Assembly (NCBI GenBank): GCA_007279945.1
Contig: QYPG01000018.1
Coordinates: 1 to 35,522 of the forward strand
DNA length: 35,522 bases
Reading direction: 5' to 3'
Origin: Streptomycetaceae bacterium
Lineage (GTDB): Bacteria > Actinomycetota > Actinomycetes > Nanopelagicales > Nanopelagicaceae
A program made the translations under genes and the position numbers. Of this stretch, positions 16,096-25,437 are shown piece by piece (position 1 is the stretch's first letter; each line of letters starts with the position of its first letter). Under the pieces are notes generated by a model. The model saw only the letters and a list, made by a program, of their open reading frames with translations, was not told the origin of the DNA and searched no databases.

Positions 16096-16150
16096 AATTA
16101 CTCCTTGGATAGCGGTGCGCACGTAAGTAACGCACGTCGATAGGACAAGG

Positions 16151-16768
16151 TTACCCCAGGCCCTCCAGCATTTGTATGACTTGCGGTGCCAAAGAACGCA
16201 GCGATTTTCCTCGGTGACTCACCGCATCCTTTTCCTTTGGGCTCATTTGCGCCGATGAGATAGAGATTCCGAGCGGTGCAAATATGGGGTCATACCCAAA
16301 GCCCTGATCCCCGATTGGAGAATGCAGAATTCGGCCATGAAAAAGCCCTTCCGCTACGACTTCGCGGCCATCGGGCATAACTAAGGCTGCTACACAGGTG
16401 AAGTGCGCGCTTCGTTTTTCATCAGGAATATCCCGCAGCTCGCCCAAAAGTTTTTCCACATTTGCTAGGTCATCGCCGTGAACCCCGGCCCACCGAGCCG
16501 AAAGAATTCCAGGCGCACCGCCAAGTGCATCAACACACAAACCTGAATCATCAGATATCGATGGCAGACCAGTCATCGCCGCCGTATATCGCGCCTTCAG
16601 AAGTGCATTTTCTTCAAATGTGCTTCCTGTTTCCTCAACATCTTCTAGATCGGGAAATTTATCAAGACCGATGAGATCAATTTTTCTTGGTGCTAAACCC
16701 TCGAGAATTCTTCGAAACTCGATAACCTTCCCCAAATTACGTGTTGCAAGAACTAATGAGTGCGACAT
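16151..16768 (-). CDS. rdgB: XTP/dITP diphosphatase (non-canonical purine NTP pyrophosphatase)
   Basis: This 205-residue Ham1/RdgB enzyme hydrolyses dITP and XTP to monophosphates and so keeps deaminated purines out of DNA. Characteristic segments are LATRNLGKVIEF at the N-terminus, TGSTFEENALLKA (about 52-64), SDDSGLCVDALGGAPGI and FGYDPIF. Length is normal. It is the last gene of the clpS-DUF2017-murI-rph-rdgB run, 18 bp after rph, an order shared with many actinobacteria. A well placed Shine-Dalgarno is not obvious, so translation may depend on coupling. Confidence 0.96.
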   Translation of the reverse strand: MSHSLVLATRNLGKVIEFRRILEGLAPRKIDLIGLDKFPDLEDVEETGSTFEENALLKARYTAAMTGLPSISDDSGLCVDALGGAPGILSARWAGVHGDDLANVEKLLGELRDIPDEKRSAHFTCVAALVMPDGREVVAEGLFHGRILHSPIGDQGFGYDPIFAPLGISISSAQMSPKEKDAVSHRGKSLRSLAPQVIQMLEGLG

Positions 16769-16786
16769 TAATAAAAGTTCTAACGA

Positions 16787-17512
16787 TTATTTCGCTAGTA
16801 CGGCTCTTTGTAGAGCGCTTAAATCTGCACATCCGGCTACTGCAAGATCTAGAAGTTGATTTAATAGTTCGCGGTTGAAGGGTTCACCTTCTGCAGTCCC
16901 TTGCACTTCAATAAAGCGGCCATCGCCAGCGACCACAACATTCATGTCGGTGCCAGCACGGACATCTTCTTCATAGCAGAGATCTAGCATTGGAACTCCA
17001 TCAATAATTCCGACACTGACTGCAGCAACCGAATCGCTAAGGGGATTAGCAGTGGCTTTAATATGTCCTTGGCTCTTAGCCCATGCAATTGCATCGGCCA
17101 AAGCTACGTATGCCCCAGTAATTGCAGCAGTGCGCGTGCCGCCATCGGCTTGCAACACATCGCAGTCAATAACAATGGTATTTTCGCCAAGCTCTTTAGT
17201 ATTAACGATTGCGCGCAATGAACGTCCCACAAGGCGTGAAATCTCTTGTGTGCGTCCACCTAACTTTCCCTTAACGCTTTCCCGGTCAGAGCGGGTGTGA
17301 GTTGCACGCGGCAACATTGCGTACTCAGATGTAACCCAACCGGTTCCAGTGTCCTTTAACCAGCGTGGAACTCCAGGTGAAAATGATGCAACGCACAATA
17401 CCCGGGTCTTACCGAACTCAACGAGCACTGATCCTTCGGCGTGATCTAACCAGCCACGAGTAAATTTAATATCGCGCAAGTCATTAACTTCTCGCCCATC
17501 ATTGCGTGCCAT
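16787..17512 (-). CDS. rph: ribonuclease PH
   Basis: The 241-residue protein is a 3'-5' phosphorolytic exoribonuclease that trims tRNA 3' ends. The sequence carries the family segments [55 protein letters not shown], and [22 protein letters not shown]. All conserved regions are present and length is normal. GAGGAG lies about 7 nt before the ATG. It is in an operon-like run, 32 bp after murI and 18 bp before rdgB. Confidence 0.97.
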   Translation of the reverse strand: MARNDGREVNDLRDIKFTRGWLDHAEGSVLVEFGKTRVLCVASFSPGVPRWLKDTGTGWVTSEYAMLPRATHTRSDRESVKGKLGGRTQEISRLVGRSLRAIVNTKELGENTIVIDCDVLQADGGTRTAAITGAYVALADAIAWAKSQGHIKATANPLSDSVAAVSVGIIDGVPMLDLCYEEDVRAGTDMNVVVAGDGRFIEVQGTAEGEPFNRELLNQLLDLAVAGCADLSALQRAVLAK

Positions 17513-17544
17513 GTAGTGCTCCTCATTGCCTAGTTAATTTATTT

Positions 17545-18342
17545 CTAGAGATCTTGATGTTCAACTCGAGTAACTTCTGGACCTAGAAAACGACGAGCTA
17601 GGCTTTCAAATGCCTTGGCATCACCAGTTGCTAAGAATTTATGTGTCGGGGGCAAACTTTGTTGAGCGCGTAGCTGATTAGCCTCAACCAAAGTTCGATA
17701 TAGATCCTTGGCAGTTTCTTCAGCGCTAGATACAAGGGTGACGCCTTCACCCATTACGTATGAGATCACGCCAGTTAGGAGGGGATAATGCGTGCATCCC
17801 AAAACTAATGTGTCCACATTGGCTGCCATTATCGGTGCTAAATAATCTCGTGCAATTTTAGTAATTTCTGTACCAGAGGTTTCGCCGCGTTCTACAAATT
17901 CAACAAAGAGTGGGCAAGCAATAGAAGTAATATGAAGTTGAGGTGCAGCCGCAAATGCATCTAAATATGCCGATGAATCAATCGTCGCATGCGTGCCAAT
18001 GACTCCGATGTTTCCCGAACGAGACGCCGATACTGCACGTCGGACTGCTGGTTGAATTACTTCGATTACTGGAACTGAATATCGCTCACGTGCATCCCGC
18101 AACATTGCTGCACTTGCAGTATTGCAGGCTATAACAAGAGCTTTAACACCTTGTTCGACTAGAAAATCAAGTGACTCCAATGCAAATTCACGAACTTGCG
18201 CCAGTGGGCGTGGACCATATGGACCACGGGCGGTGTCACCGATATATAAAGTAGATTCATTTGGCAATTGATCCAAGATTGATCTAGCAACGGTGAGTCC
18301 ACCAACTCCTGAATCAAAGATTCCAATCGGGGCATCGCTCAC
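17545..18342 (-). CDS. murI: glutamate racemase
   Basis: The enzyme makes D-glutamate for peptidoglycan. Both catalytic cysteines are present: Cys73 in IACNTAS and Cys183 in GCTHYP, and the N-terminal [13 protein letters not shown] is typical. The 265-residue length is normal. Translation begins at GTG 18342. A TAGGCT box lies 7 nt upstream (minus strand) with no Shine-Dalgarno, so besides read-through from upstream genes there may be an internal leaderless promoter. Confidence 0.97.
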   Translation of the reverse strand: MSDAPIGIFDSGVGGLTVARSILDQLPNESTLYIGDTARGPYGPRPLAQVREFALESLDFLVEQGVKALVIACNTASAAMLRDARERYSVPVIEVIQPAVRRAVSASRSGNIGVIGTHATIDSSAYLDAFAAAPQLHITSIACPLFVEFVERGETSGTEITKIARDYLAPIMAANVDTLVLGCTHYPLLTGVISYVMGEGVTLVSSAEETAKDLYRTLVEANQLRAQQSLPPTHKFLATGDAKAFESLARRFLGPEVTRVEHQDL

Positions 18343-18349
18343 GATGATA

Positions 18350-18355
18350 AGCCTA
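18350..18355 (-). promoter_or_regulatory. -10 box TAGGCT, possible leaderless start of murI
   Basis: TAGGCT ends 7 nt before the murI GTG in the 30-bp gap after the DUF2017 gene. It has the same form as the box before the MFS gene. Confidence 0.5.
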
Positions 18356-18372
18356 CCCTGCGATATGCGTAT

Positions 18373-18948
18373 CTATAAAGCTTGGTCCATGAGCGCCATA
18401 ATCAAACTCTCCTGCAACCAACCTAGCCAACTATAAACGGCATAAACGCCGCGAAGTGGGTCATCAGGTGCCAAAATCTCAAGCTCTTCGTGTGAAACGT
18501 CTTCAACATTTAAACGAACACCTAAAGCTAATCGAATGTCGTTCATCGCACCAAGCCATGCGTTTGCACCTTCATTATCGACCTCAACGTATCCATCAGA
18601 TGCACTTTTTAAATCAATTCGCATCGACATGGCATGCGCAGTTTTTTTTGCGCGCAAAGTTGCTTCGGTATATCTACGAAACTCAGATGCATCAACCTGA
18701 TCTGCATAAGCGTTTGGCAACAGCCGTAAAAGTACATCATCATCGGGTGGTGAATCATGACTAGTAATACCAACCATCACAGCTAGAGGATCGTTGCTAT
18801 GACTATCTTTGCGCTCAGCCAAGAGTTCGATTATCTGTTCAACAAGATTAACTAGTACTTCACTTTCAGACTCTGAAAAATCGGCGATAAAAGCATTGTC
18901 CCCATGACGTCTAAAGCCCGTTTGTCGTGCCTCTGGCGCTTGACTCAT
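18373..18948 (-). CDS. DUF2017 family protein
   Basis: This 191-residue acidic protein matches the actinobacterial DUF2017 family by its position immediately after clpS and by features such as [22 protein letters not shown] at the C-terminus and a central RLLPNAY segment. The function of the family is not established. There is no membrane segment. Its ATG overlaps the clpS stop (ATGA), so the two are translationally coupled, which suggests a link to Clp-dependent proteolysis. Confidence 0.88.
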   Translation of the reverse strand: MSQAPEARQTGFRRHGDNAFIADFSESESEVLVNLVEQIIELLAERKDSHSNDPLAVMVGITSHDSPPDDDVLLRLLPNAYADQVDASEFRRYTEATLRAKKTAHAMSMRIDLKSASDGYVEVDNEGANAWLGAMNDIRLALGVRLNVEDVSHEELEILAPDDPLRGVYAVYSWLGWLQESLIMALMDQAL

Positions 18949-19241
18949 GCGCTTTGATCTTCACGTTGAAGCGTTGCCCAAAGACCAAACTCGTGCAGGC
19001 GTGCAACATCATGTTCCATTTCTTCACGGCTTCCGCTCGAGACTACGGCCTTACCTTCTGTATGAACTTTCATCATCAGTTCATATGCCTTCTCTCGTGT
19101 AAATCCAAATAACTCCATCAACACATACGTTACATAGCTCATAAGATTTACTGGATCATCCCAAACTATCGTGATCCATGGTCGATCACTTGTAAAGATC
19201 TCTTTGATAGCTTCATCTATTTTCTCGTCAAGTTTAACCAT
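18945..19241 (-). CDS. clpS: ATP-dependent Clp protease adaptor ClpS
   Basis: The 98-residue protein is an N-end-rule adaptor that delivers substrates with certain N-terminal residues to ClpAP/ClpCP. The core [20 protein letters not shown] and the later [18 protein letters not shown] are typical; Asp-Asp-Pro-Val-Asn contains the residues that hold the substrate amino terminus. It is 2 bp after the GH18 gene and overlaps the DUF2017 gene by 4 bp. Confidence 0.96.
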   Translation of the reverse strand: MVKLDEKIDEAIKEIFTSDRPWITIVWDDPVNLMSYVTYVLMELFGFTREKAYELMMKVHTEGKAVVSSGSREEMEHDVARLHEFGLWATLQREDQSA

Positions 19242-19243
19242 CG

Positions 19244-21091
19244 TTAGCGCACCACAATAAATCGCGGTGAAGAATAAGTCGCTTCGTCACCTATAAGAAT
19301 TTTCACTCGTACAGTAATGACACCTCTTTTAATTTCACTTGTCGCTAGTGTGAACTCCCCAATTGAGTCTGTAGAAGTTTCTTTACCCATATTTTGCCAC
19401 TTACCAGCTACCAATTTCTGCAGCTGAACCGGTTGTCCAGTGAGCTGAGGATACAAAATTCCACTTAGTGAAATTAGTGCGCCATGCTTAACATTTGTTG
19501 GAATTATAATTTGGAGCTTAGGTTTAATCGCAACTTTTTGCTGGGCACTTATAGAATCTGAACGCTCCCAAGTGCCATCAGTAATTAAACGGAATTCAGC
19601 GCTATTTGCTAAGTTAATAGGAATAGTGATTTTTCCCGCCTCATCAGTAGCAGATTCACTTATTACTGACCAAGTGCTTTCACTCGCTCGCTTCATCTGA
19701 ACATAAACATTCAGTCCGATTATTGGGGATCCATCTTTACGTGTCAGTAAGCCATTGATGGTAAAACTTTCTCCATAACCGATGTGCCCATCGACAAGAT
19801 TGTTAAAAGTCAACGTGCTAACAACTGGTTCGGGCGCCATGGCAAGAGCCACGTTTCGAAGCGCCGTTGTTGCGGTTAGATCCTCCATGCCTAAAGTCCA
19901 AAGCGCTACCCCACCCAGCTGATACTTACCAACAAGCTGAGTTCTTTCGGTAAAGCTACGATCATTTTGATACCACACAGTGCGGGCAACGCTGCAAGAA
20001 GTTGCCGCGCCTTTTGTCGTTAATCCGTTGAAAACTTTCGAGTAAGAATATGTTGCCTCGCTAAATTTTTCATCGAAGCTTGGTATCGCGCCATCTATAA
20101 CCGCCTTCGCAGCAGCATAATTCATCTTAAATGTTGCAGCTTTTGCTCCAGCAGTTAAGCCCGGTGGTGCCGATACTGGACAGGTGCCAGAGACGGTAGT
20201 TATCCAATCTCGCCCATATCCTGGAAGGCCTATGAAAACTTTAGAGGCAGGCATGATGCTAATCGCATACTGCACAGTTTTTTCTACCCAACTTATTGGA
20301 CCAATAGGACCCGGCTTTGCAACTGAATAGTCATACGTCATGATGCGCAAACGATCAATGCTCGTAGCAATATCTGCCCAGGCGTAGACGGTATAACCTA
20401 TTGTTTTTTCTGTAGGGTTATATGCATATGGAGTAGTTACCGAAAGTAATTTTTGTGAAGCATGAAGTTGCGTACTCAACTCTTTAATAAATAGAACCCA
20501 CTGTGGTGCGGTTTTGTCCCATGTAGTATTGCCATCTACAAATGCAAAGCCCTCAAAATCTAAATCAATCCCATCAAAACCATTCTTATTTACTAGATCT
20601 ACTATGGAGTTCACGATGGTTGTACGCGTTTCGGCTTTAGCTAAATAACCAGAAAGCACCAACTTTGCAGTCCCATCGGTCATCGTGGGAATTATTTTTA
20701 ACCCAGTTTTTCGCATAAGGCATAGAGCATCAGTCATAGGCCACGATGGATTACCGGTTGTGTAATCATCACGTATAAGAGTTGGAGTTTTCAATGTATA
20801 CCAAAATGGCATAACCTCTTTCATTAAATCTTTATTAGTAAACAAATACGATGAATTTAGTAATGCAAGATCTTCGGATGAGTACTCATTTGATTCACAA
20901 GTGACTCCAGGTGCCGCCGTTGTATCAGTTGGTAGCTTTTGAATAAAAGGCATAACCGTGCGTACTGAATAATATGGAATCCAGCCACTAACAATTGTGC
21001 GAGGCTGCTTGTCCTCTGCAATCGCGCCAATCTGAACAATGAACGGTAAAACTAAAGCCATTGAGAGTGCAAATAAAAACTTACGTCGCAT
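19244..21091 (-). CDS. secreted glycoside hydrolase family 18 protein
   Basis: The 615-residue protein begins with a signal peptide (basic MRRK, hydrophobic core, probable cleavage after AIA near residue 25). Residues about 33-415 form a GH18 barrel with the catalytic motif DGIDLDFE (173-180, acid Glu180), and segments GWIPYYS and GLPGYGRDW as in YaaH/SleL-type enzymes. The C-terminal 190 residues look like two Ig-like beta domains. It probably cuts a beta-1,4-linked amino-sugar polymer such as chitin or peptidoglycan outside the cell; which one is unknown. Its position between DUF3039 and clpS with 2-bp gaps places it in the murI operon. Confidence 0.88.
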   Translation of the reverse strand: MRRKFLFALSMALVLPFIVQIGAIAEDKQPRTIVSGWIPYYSVRTVMPFIQKLPTDTTAAPGVTCESNEYSSEDLALLNSSYLFTNKDLMKEVMPFWYTLKTPTLIRDDYTTGNPSWPMTDALCLMRKTGLKIIPTMTDGTAKLVLSGYLAKAETRTTIVNSIVDLVNKNGFDGIDLDFEGFAFVDGNTTWDKTAPQWVLFIKELSTQLHASQKLLSVTTPYAYNPTEKTIGYTVYAWADIATSIDRLRIMTYDYSVAKPGPIGPISWVEKTVQYAISIMPASKVFIGLPGYGRDWITTVSGTCPVSAPPGLTAGAKAATFKMNYAAAKAVIDGAIPSFDEKFSEATYSYSKVFNGLTTKGAATSCSVARTVWYQNDRSFTERTQLVGKYQLGGVALWTLGMEDLTATTALRNVALAMAPEPVVSTLTFNNLVDGHIGYGESFTINGLLTRKDGSPIIGLNVYVQMKRASESTWSVISESATDEAGKITIPINLANSAEFRLITDGTWERSDSISAQQKVAIKPKLQIIIPTNVKHGALISLSGILYPQLTGQPVQLQKLVAGKWQNMGKETSTDSIGEFTLATSEIKRGVITVRVKILIGDEATYSSPRFIVVR

Positions 21092-21093
21092 CG

Positions 21094-21363
21094 CTATGAA
21101 TCTTCGGGTGCTGGCTTAAGGCCAGCATAGATCTCTTTACATGTGGGGCAGATGGGATATTTCTCGGGGTCACGCGAAGGAATCCATTTCTTGCCACATA
21201 GAGCACGCACTGATTTGCCGGTAACTGCCGACTCAACAATCTTCTCTTTTTTCACATAGTGCGAAAAGCGATCATGGCCACCGTCGTCTTCTTCAAGGAC
21301 AGGCCGGGTTAAGAGATCAGTGCTGCCCTCAGTCTCGTTACCTGCTCTTTTGAAGATTCCCAT
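21094..21363 (-). CDS. DUF3039 family small zinc-ribbon-like protein
   Basis: The 89-residue protein fits DUF3039, an actinobacterial family of unknown function. It has four possible metal ligands in its C-terminal half (a His in FSHYV, a Cys in RALCGKKW and CPTC), which suggests a small zinc ribbon. It heads the long minus-strand run (GH18, clpS, DUF2017, murI, rph, rdgB) with a 2-bp gap to GH18. The 53-bp space to the divergent argF holds both promoters. TATTCT on the minus strand ends 10 nt before the ATG, and no Shine-Dalgarno is seen. Confidence 0.85.
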   Translation of the reverse strand: MGIFKRAGNETEGSTDLLTRPVLEEDDGGHDRFSHYVKKEKIVESAVTGKSVRALCGKKWIPSRDPEKYPICPTCKEIYAGLKPAPEDS

Positions 21364-21381
21364 GAGGTGGATAAGAATACC

Positions 21382-21410
21382 TTCGGCACTGGCAAAACTA
21401 CGGGTAGAAT
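21382..21410 (+). promoter_or_regulatory. argF promoter, leaderless
   Basis: TTCGGC (21382-21387) and TAGAAT (21405-21410) are 17 bp apart, and the ATG follows the -10 by 6 nt. The arrangement predicts a transcript starting at the A of ATG. I see no ARG box. Confidence 0.65.
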
Positions 21411-21416
21411 TCGCAA

Positions 21417-22361
21417 ATGAAGGACTTACTGCGCACCCAGGATCTCAGCCGTGCCGATGTTGAGCTTTTGCTCGACACCGCCGCCGACTTTGCGAAGAAT
21501 CCACTGCGATCTAACACGGCTCTTGCTAATAAAACCGTTGCTATCTATATGACCAAACCTTCAACTCGTACTCGCTTGTCATCAGAGTCAGCCGTTGCTC
21601 ATTTGGGTGGTACGCCAATTTTTATTCGTGGAGATGAGCTTCAGTTGGGTCGCGGTGAAACTATCGCTGATACTGCTCGAATCATAAGCGGCTACTGCGC
21701 AGCACTAATTATTAGGACTTTCGCACAATCAGATGTTGATGAACTCGGCGCTAACGCATCAATTCCAGTTATTAACGCACTCACTGATGTTGACCATCCA
21801 ACTCAACTTCTGGCTGATTGGTTAACAATTCGTGAACAGTTTGGAAAAGATATTGCCGGCCGCAAATTTGTTTACTTAGGTGACGGAAATAATATGTCGC
21901 ATGCCTGGTTAATTATGGGTGCAATCATGGGTGCGCATGTCGTTACTGCAACACCAACTGGTGCGTGGGCACCTGATTCACGTGTTGTAGAAATCGCACA
22001 AAAAATTGCAAAGCAAAGTGGCGGAAAAGTTGAAGTTCTCCATGATGCAGAGGCTGCAGCTAAAGATGCGAGTGTTTTGTACACAGATGTTTGGATGTCC
22101 ATGGGTGACTCTGAAAGTGAGCGGGAAGAAAAGGTGCTGGCACTCTCACCATTTGCAGTGACAGAAAATTTAATGTCAATAACGCAAAAAGATTCAGTGT
22201 TCATGCATTGTTTACCTGCACATCGGGGTGAAGAGGTCGAGGCCTCTGTGATAGATGGACCGCGATCGGTGATCTGGCGTGAGGCATATCATCGCCGTAC
22301 AACGATTCAATCGTTGCTTTACCACCTCGTAAATGGTGACCTCAAAGGATCTTCGTACTAG
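21417..22361 (+). CDS. argF: ornithine carbamoyltransferase
   Basis: The enzyme condenses carbamoyl phosphate and ornithine to citrulline in arginine synthesis. All motifs are present: STRTR (49-53) for carbamoyl phosphate, DHPTQ (126-130), SMG (228-230) and the ornithine-binding HCLP (264-267). The SMG motif separates it from aspartate carbamoyltransferase. The 314-residue length is normal. No other arginine gene is nearby, so it stands outside any arg operon. The ATG follows a complete promoter with a 6-nt spacing, so the mRNA appears leaderless. Confidence 0.97.
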   Translation: MKDLLRTQDLSRADVELLLDTAADFAKNPLRSNTALANKTVAIYMTKPSTRTRLSSESAVAHLGGTPIFIRGDELQLGRGETIADTARIISGYCAALIIRTFAQSDVDELGANASIPVINALTDVDHPTQLLADWLTIREQFGKDIAGRKFVYLGDGNNMSHAWLIMGAIMGAHVVTATPTGAWAPDSRVVEIAQKIAKQSGGKVEVLHDAEAAAKDASVLYTDVWMSMGDSESEREEKVLALSPFAVTENLMSITQKDSVFMHCLPAHRGEEVEASVIDGPRSVIWREAYHRRTTIQSLLYHLVNGDLKGSSY

Positions 22362-22364
22362 TAT
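22336..22364 (+). promoter_or_regulatory. pnt operon promoter inside the end of argF
   Basis: GTGACC (22336-22341) and TAGTAT (22359-22364) are 17 bp apart. The -10 overlaps the argF stop codon and ends 7 nt before the pntAA ATG. No Shine-Dalgarno precedes that ATG. Confidence 0.6.
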
Positions 22365-22371
22365 TTGCCGC

Positions 22372-23499
22372 ATGCGCATAGCCGTACCTAAGGAAATTCG
22401 TAATGGAGAAAAGCGCGTTGCGCTAGTTCCCGACATTATCAATAAATTAACCCGACTAGGTTTCGATGTTGTTATCGAATCAGGTGCCGGAGTTTATTCG
22501 CAGGCTACTGATGCTGATTACGTCAGTGCTGGTGCGACCATCTCAAACGCTGAAGTTCTGAGCACCGCCGATGCTGTTTTATCTGTGCAGCCATTATCAC
22601 CTACACAGATGTCTACATTGAAGAAAGGCGCAGTAACAATCAGTTTTATGTCCCCTGTTACTGCCGTTGATTCAATTGAAGCCGCGGCAACTGCGGGCGT
22701 TACGGCATTCTCATTAGAGCTTGTGCCCCGGATTTCACGTGCTCAGTCGATGGATGCACTCTCATCACAGGCTTTATGTGCCGGTTATCGCGCAGCTTTA
22801 GTTGGTGCTGAATTATCTCCACGCTTTTTCCCAATGCTCATGACCGCTGCTGGAACTGTCACACCGGCACAAGTTTTGGTACTTGGCGCAGGCGTTGCCG
22901 GACTGCAAGCAATTGCAACTGCTCGTCGCTTAGGCGCAGTTGTATCGGCTTACGATGTACGACCTGCATCTGCCGATGAAGTTCGCTCAATGGGTGCAAC
23001 ATTTATTGAACTTGAACTTGAAGCGCTAGAAGGTGCTGGAGGTTATGCACGTGAGATGACCGAGGATCGTGCAGCCAAGCAGCAAGCTCTTCTTACTCCA
23101 TACATCGCTAAATCACACGTGGTAATTACAACTGCAGCAGTTCCGGGACGTCAAGCACCACGTTTGATGACGCAAGCAATGGTTGACTCCATGGCTCCAG
23201 GAACAATTATCATCGACTTAGCCGCCGAAACTGGTGGCAATGTTGAGGGCTCAAAACCAGGTGAAATTGTTTCAACCGAAAATGGAGTGCGAATCTGGGG
23301 CGGAAAAGACGTTCCAAGTCAGCTGCCATTCCATGCATCATTCCTTTATTCACGCAACGTTGTAAATCTTCTTACATTGTTTACAACTGCGGCTAAAGAT
23401 GAAGTTACGGTGGCATTTAACCTCGATTTTGAGGATGAAATCATTAATGGAGCCGCAGTAACGCATGGCGGATTACGTAGAAATGCGGGAGGTAAGTAA
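22372..23499 (+). CDS. pntAA: NAD(P) transhydrogenase subunit alpha, part 1
   Basis: This is the NAD(H)-binding soluble domain of proton-translocating transhydrogenase, 375 residues when started at ATG 22372. The choice rests on the canonical MRIAVPKEIRNGEKRVALVP beginning. The Rossmann segment VLVLGAGVAGLQAIATARRLGA and the RQAPRL loop are typical. With PntAB and PntB it uses the proton gradient to reduce NADP+ with NADH. The gene is split into alpha-1 and alpha-2 as in many bacteria, in contrast to fused E. coli PntA. Translation appears leaderless or re-initiated, being 10 bp after argF. Confidence 0.96.
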   Translation: MRIAVPKEIRNGEKRVALVPDIINKLTRLGFDVVIESGAGVYSQATDADYVSAGATISNAEVLSTADAVLSVQPLSPTQMSTLKKGAVTISFMSPVTAVDSIEAAATAGVTAFSLELVPRISRAQSMDALSSQALCAGYRAALVGAELSPRFFPMLMTAAGTVTPAQVLVLGAGVAGLQAIATARRLGAVVSAYDVRPASADEVRSMGATFIELELEALEGAGGYAREMTEDRAAKQQALLTPYIAKSHVVITTAAVPGRQAPRLMTQAMVDSMAPGTIIIDLAAETGGNVEGSKPGEIVSTENGVRIWGGKDVPSQLPFHASFLYSRNVVNLLTLFTTAAKDEVTVAFNLDFEDEIINGAAVTHGGLRRNAGGK

Positions 23500-23781
23500 A
23501 TGGAGCCGATTGCAGTTATTTCTATCTTCGTACTGGCTGTTTTTGTCGGTTTTGAAGTTGTATCTAAAGTCTCTTCCACGCTGCACACGCCGCTTATGTC
23601 GGGTGCTAACGCAATCCACGGAGTTATCTTGGTTGGCGCAATCATCGTGGCCGATCACAGTTCAACTAATTTAGAGCTAGGACTTGCGGTGGCCGCAATT
23701 GTTCTAGCAACTATCAATATGGTCGGTGGCTTCGTCGTTACCGATCGAATGCTTGAAATGTTCAAAGGAAAAAAGAAATGA
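23500..23781 (+). CDS. pntAB: NAD(P) transhydrogenase subunit alpha, part 2
   Basis: This 93-residue membrane subunit has about three helices and the family segment KVSSTLHTPLMSGANAIHGVI. It carries part of the proton channel. Its ATG directly follows the pntAA stop codon (TAAATG) with GGGAGG as ribosome site, and its own stop overlaps pntB (ATGA), so all three subunits are coupled. Confidence 0.96.
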   Translation: MEPIAVISIFVLAVFVGFEVVSKVSSTLHTPLMSGANAIHGVILVGAIIVADHSSTNLELGLAVAAIVLATINMVGGFVVTDRMLEMFKGKKK

Positions 23782-25169
23782 GCCGTACCCTGTACGACCT
23801 CGTTGGCCTAGCTGCAGGTGTCGCATTCATCCTTGCGCTTAAAGGTTTGTCGCATCCTAAGACTGCACGTCGAGGCAACTTGATTGGTGCTTTCGGTGCA
23901 ACGCTGGCAACACTTGTTGTCTTCTTCTATGCAAATCCTGGATCATCTCTTCCGCTAAATAATCTTGGTTGGATTCTTGGCGCAATGGTTGTTGGTCTGG
24001 CTGTTGGTGTTCCAGCTGCACGTAAAGTTGAGATGACGCAGATGCCACAACTTGTTGCACTCTTTAATGGCGTGGGTGGTGGAGCGGCTGCACTTGTTGC
24101 AATCGTCGAATATCTGCACCTTGGTAATGAGGCAACAAAAGCTGAAGTTATCTTTACCGTATTTACTGTAATCGTCGGCTGCGTTTCATTCAGCGGCTCT
24201 GTCATTACTTTTATGAAGTTACAAGAGCTTATGACTACTCGACCAGTTATTTTTCCAGCAGGCCGCTTTATTATCGCCGCCACTTTGGTGAGCGTTATTG
24301 GCGTTGGTGGTTGGGTTGTTGCAGCTCTTGGAACTACACCATTGCTAGTGCTTGCTGGGCTCTCACTTCTCTTTGGTGTGCTCTTCGTGCTTCCAGTTGG
24401 CGGAGCAGACGTACCAATTGTTATCTCATTGTTAAATGCATTTACTGGTTTAACTGTTGCAGCAAGTGGTTATGTACTTGATTCAGTGCTACTTATTATC
24501 GCGGGAACTCTGGTTGGTGCTTCGGGAACAATTTTGACGCGCCTTATGGCTGAAGCCATGGGCCGTTCACTCTTTGGAACTTTGTTCGGTGCATTTACTG
24601 CCAAGCCACAGGCTGCATCAGATTCTGCCGAAGAGCGTCCAGTTCGCTCTGGTTCACCTGATGACGTTGCAATCTTGCTCAACTATGCACGTCGCGTAGT
24701 TATTGTTCCGGGCTTTGGTTTAGCTGTTGCACAGGCACAGCACACTGTTCGTGAACTCGCCGATTTAATGATTTCAAAGGGCATCGATGTTGCTTATGGA
24801 ATTCACCCCGTTGCCGGACGTATGCCTGGACATATGAACGTTCTTTTAGCTGAGGCAAATGTTCCATACGATCAACTGGAAGAGATGGATGAGATTAATC
24901 CAACTTTTAGTCAGACCGATGTTGCGATTGTTATTGGAGCTAATGACGTTGTAAATCCAGCGGCAGAAAATACTCCGGGATGTCCAATCTACGGAATGCC
25001 AATTTTGAAAGTTTCTAATGCTGCAAACGTAATCTTCTTAAAGCGCTCTATGCGTCCGGGCTTTGCTGGAATTGAAAATGAACTTTTATACGATCCAAAG
25101 ACTATGTTGCTTTTTGGTGATGCGAAAGCTTCATTAACTAAAGTTGTATCAGCGCTTAAAGCTCTCTAA
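23778..25169 (+). CDS. pntB: NAD(P) transhydrogenase subunit beta
   Basis: This 463-residue subunit has an N-terminal membrane part of about eight helices (to about residue 265) and a C-terminal NADP(H)-binding domain. The latter contains VIVPGFGLAVAQAQHTV, GIHPVAGRMPGHMNVLLAEA and GANDVVNPAAE, all hallmarks of PntB. Length is normal. A terminator hairpin follows 11 bp past the stop. In this organism it could convert the proton gradient made by actinorhodopsin into NADPH (inference). Confidence 0.97.
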   Translation: MSRTLYDLVGLAAGVAFILALKGLSHPKTARRGNLIGAFGATLATLVVFFYANPGSSLPLNNLGWILGAMVVGLAVGVPAARKVEMTQMPQLVALFNGVGGGAAALVAIVEYLHLGNEATKAEVIFTVFTVIVGCVSFSGSVITFMKLQELMTTRPVIFPAGRFIIAATLVSVIGVGGWVVAALGTTPLLVLAGLSLLFGVLFVLPVGGADVPIVISLLNAFTGLTVAASGYVLDSVLLIIAGTLVGASGTILTRLMAEAMGRSLFGTLFGAFTAKPQAASDSAEERPVRSGSPDDVAILLNYARRVVIVPGFGLAVAQAQHTVRELADLMISKGIDVAYGIHPVAGRMPGHMNVLLAEANVPYDQLEEMDEINPTFSQTDVAIVIGANDVVNPAAENTPGCPIYGMPILKVSNAANVIFLKRSMRPGFAGIENELLYDPKTMLLFGDAKASLTKVVSALKAL

Positions 25170-25180
25170 AACTTAACGGG

Positions 25181-25206
25181 ATCGGGGTCGGCAGGCCCCG
25201 ATTTTC
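25181..25206 (+). terminator. terminator after pntB
   Basis: ATCGGGG (25181-25187) pairs with CCCCGAT (25196-25202) and is followed by TTTCC. The T-tract is short, but the position after the operon supports the call. Confidence 0.8.
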
Positions 25207-25381
25207 CATTTCCGCACAACTTCCGCACTCTCGATTTTCTTGTTAAGCCCTTCTTCAAAATCCCAGGGCGTCAGGGTTGAGGCGATGCTTAATGTCTTCG
25301 TTTACTCAAGACAAAGATAGGATTTCTACGAACTCTTAACTTCGAAAATTGACGTAGCCGGATTTTTGAACCTGGCGTAAG
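25207..25381. other. intergenic stretch without recognised feature
   Basis: I see no convincing open frame, tRNA or terminator in these 175 bases. Two TTCCGCAC motifs (near 25209 and 25222) stand 13 bp apart. A small RNA cannot be excluded. Confidence 0.5.
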
Positions 25382-25410
25382 TTGCTGATGGTTGAAAGTT
25401 CAACTAAACT
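25382..25410 (+). promoter_or_regulatory. pirin promoter with palindromic operator candidate
   Basis: TTGCTG (25382-25387) and TAAACT (25405-25410) are 17 bp apart. The palindrome GTTGAAAGTTCAAC (25391-25404; 6-bp arms, 2-bp centre) fills the spacer up to the -10, where a bound dimer would block RNA polymerase. A Shine-Dalgarno AAGGAG lies before the ATG at 25438. Confidence 0.5.
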
Positions 25411-25437
25411 TGGATTCTGAGCCAAGGAGAGTAAAGA

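Noticed and set aside
15632-16126. 164-codon open frame on the plus strand
   Set aside because: It is the antisense shadow of the lysine-rich gene; its Ala/Phe/Leu repeats mirror AAG/GCT codons and it has no ribosome site.
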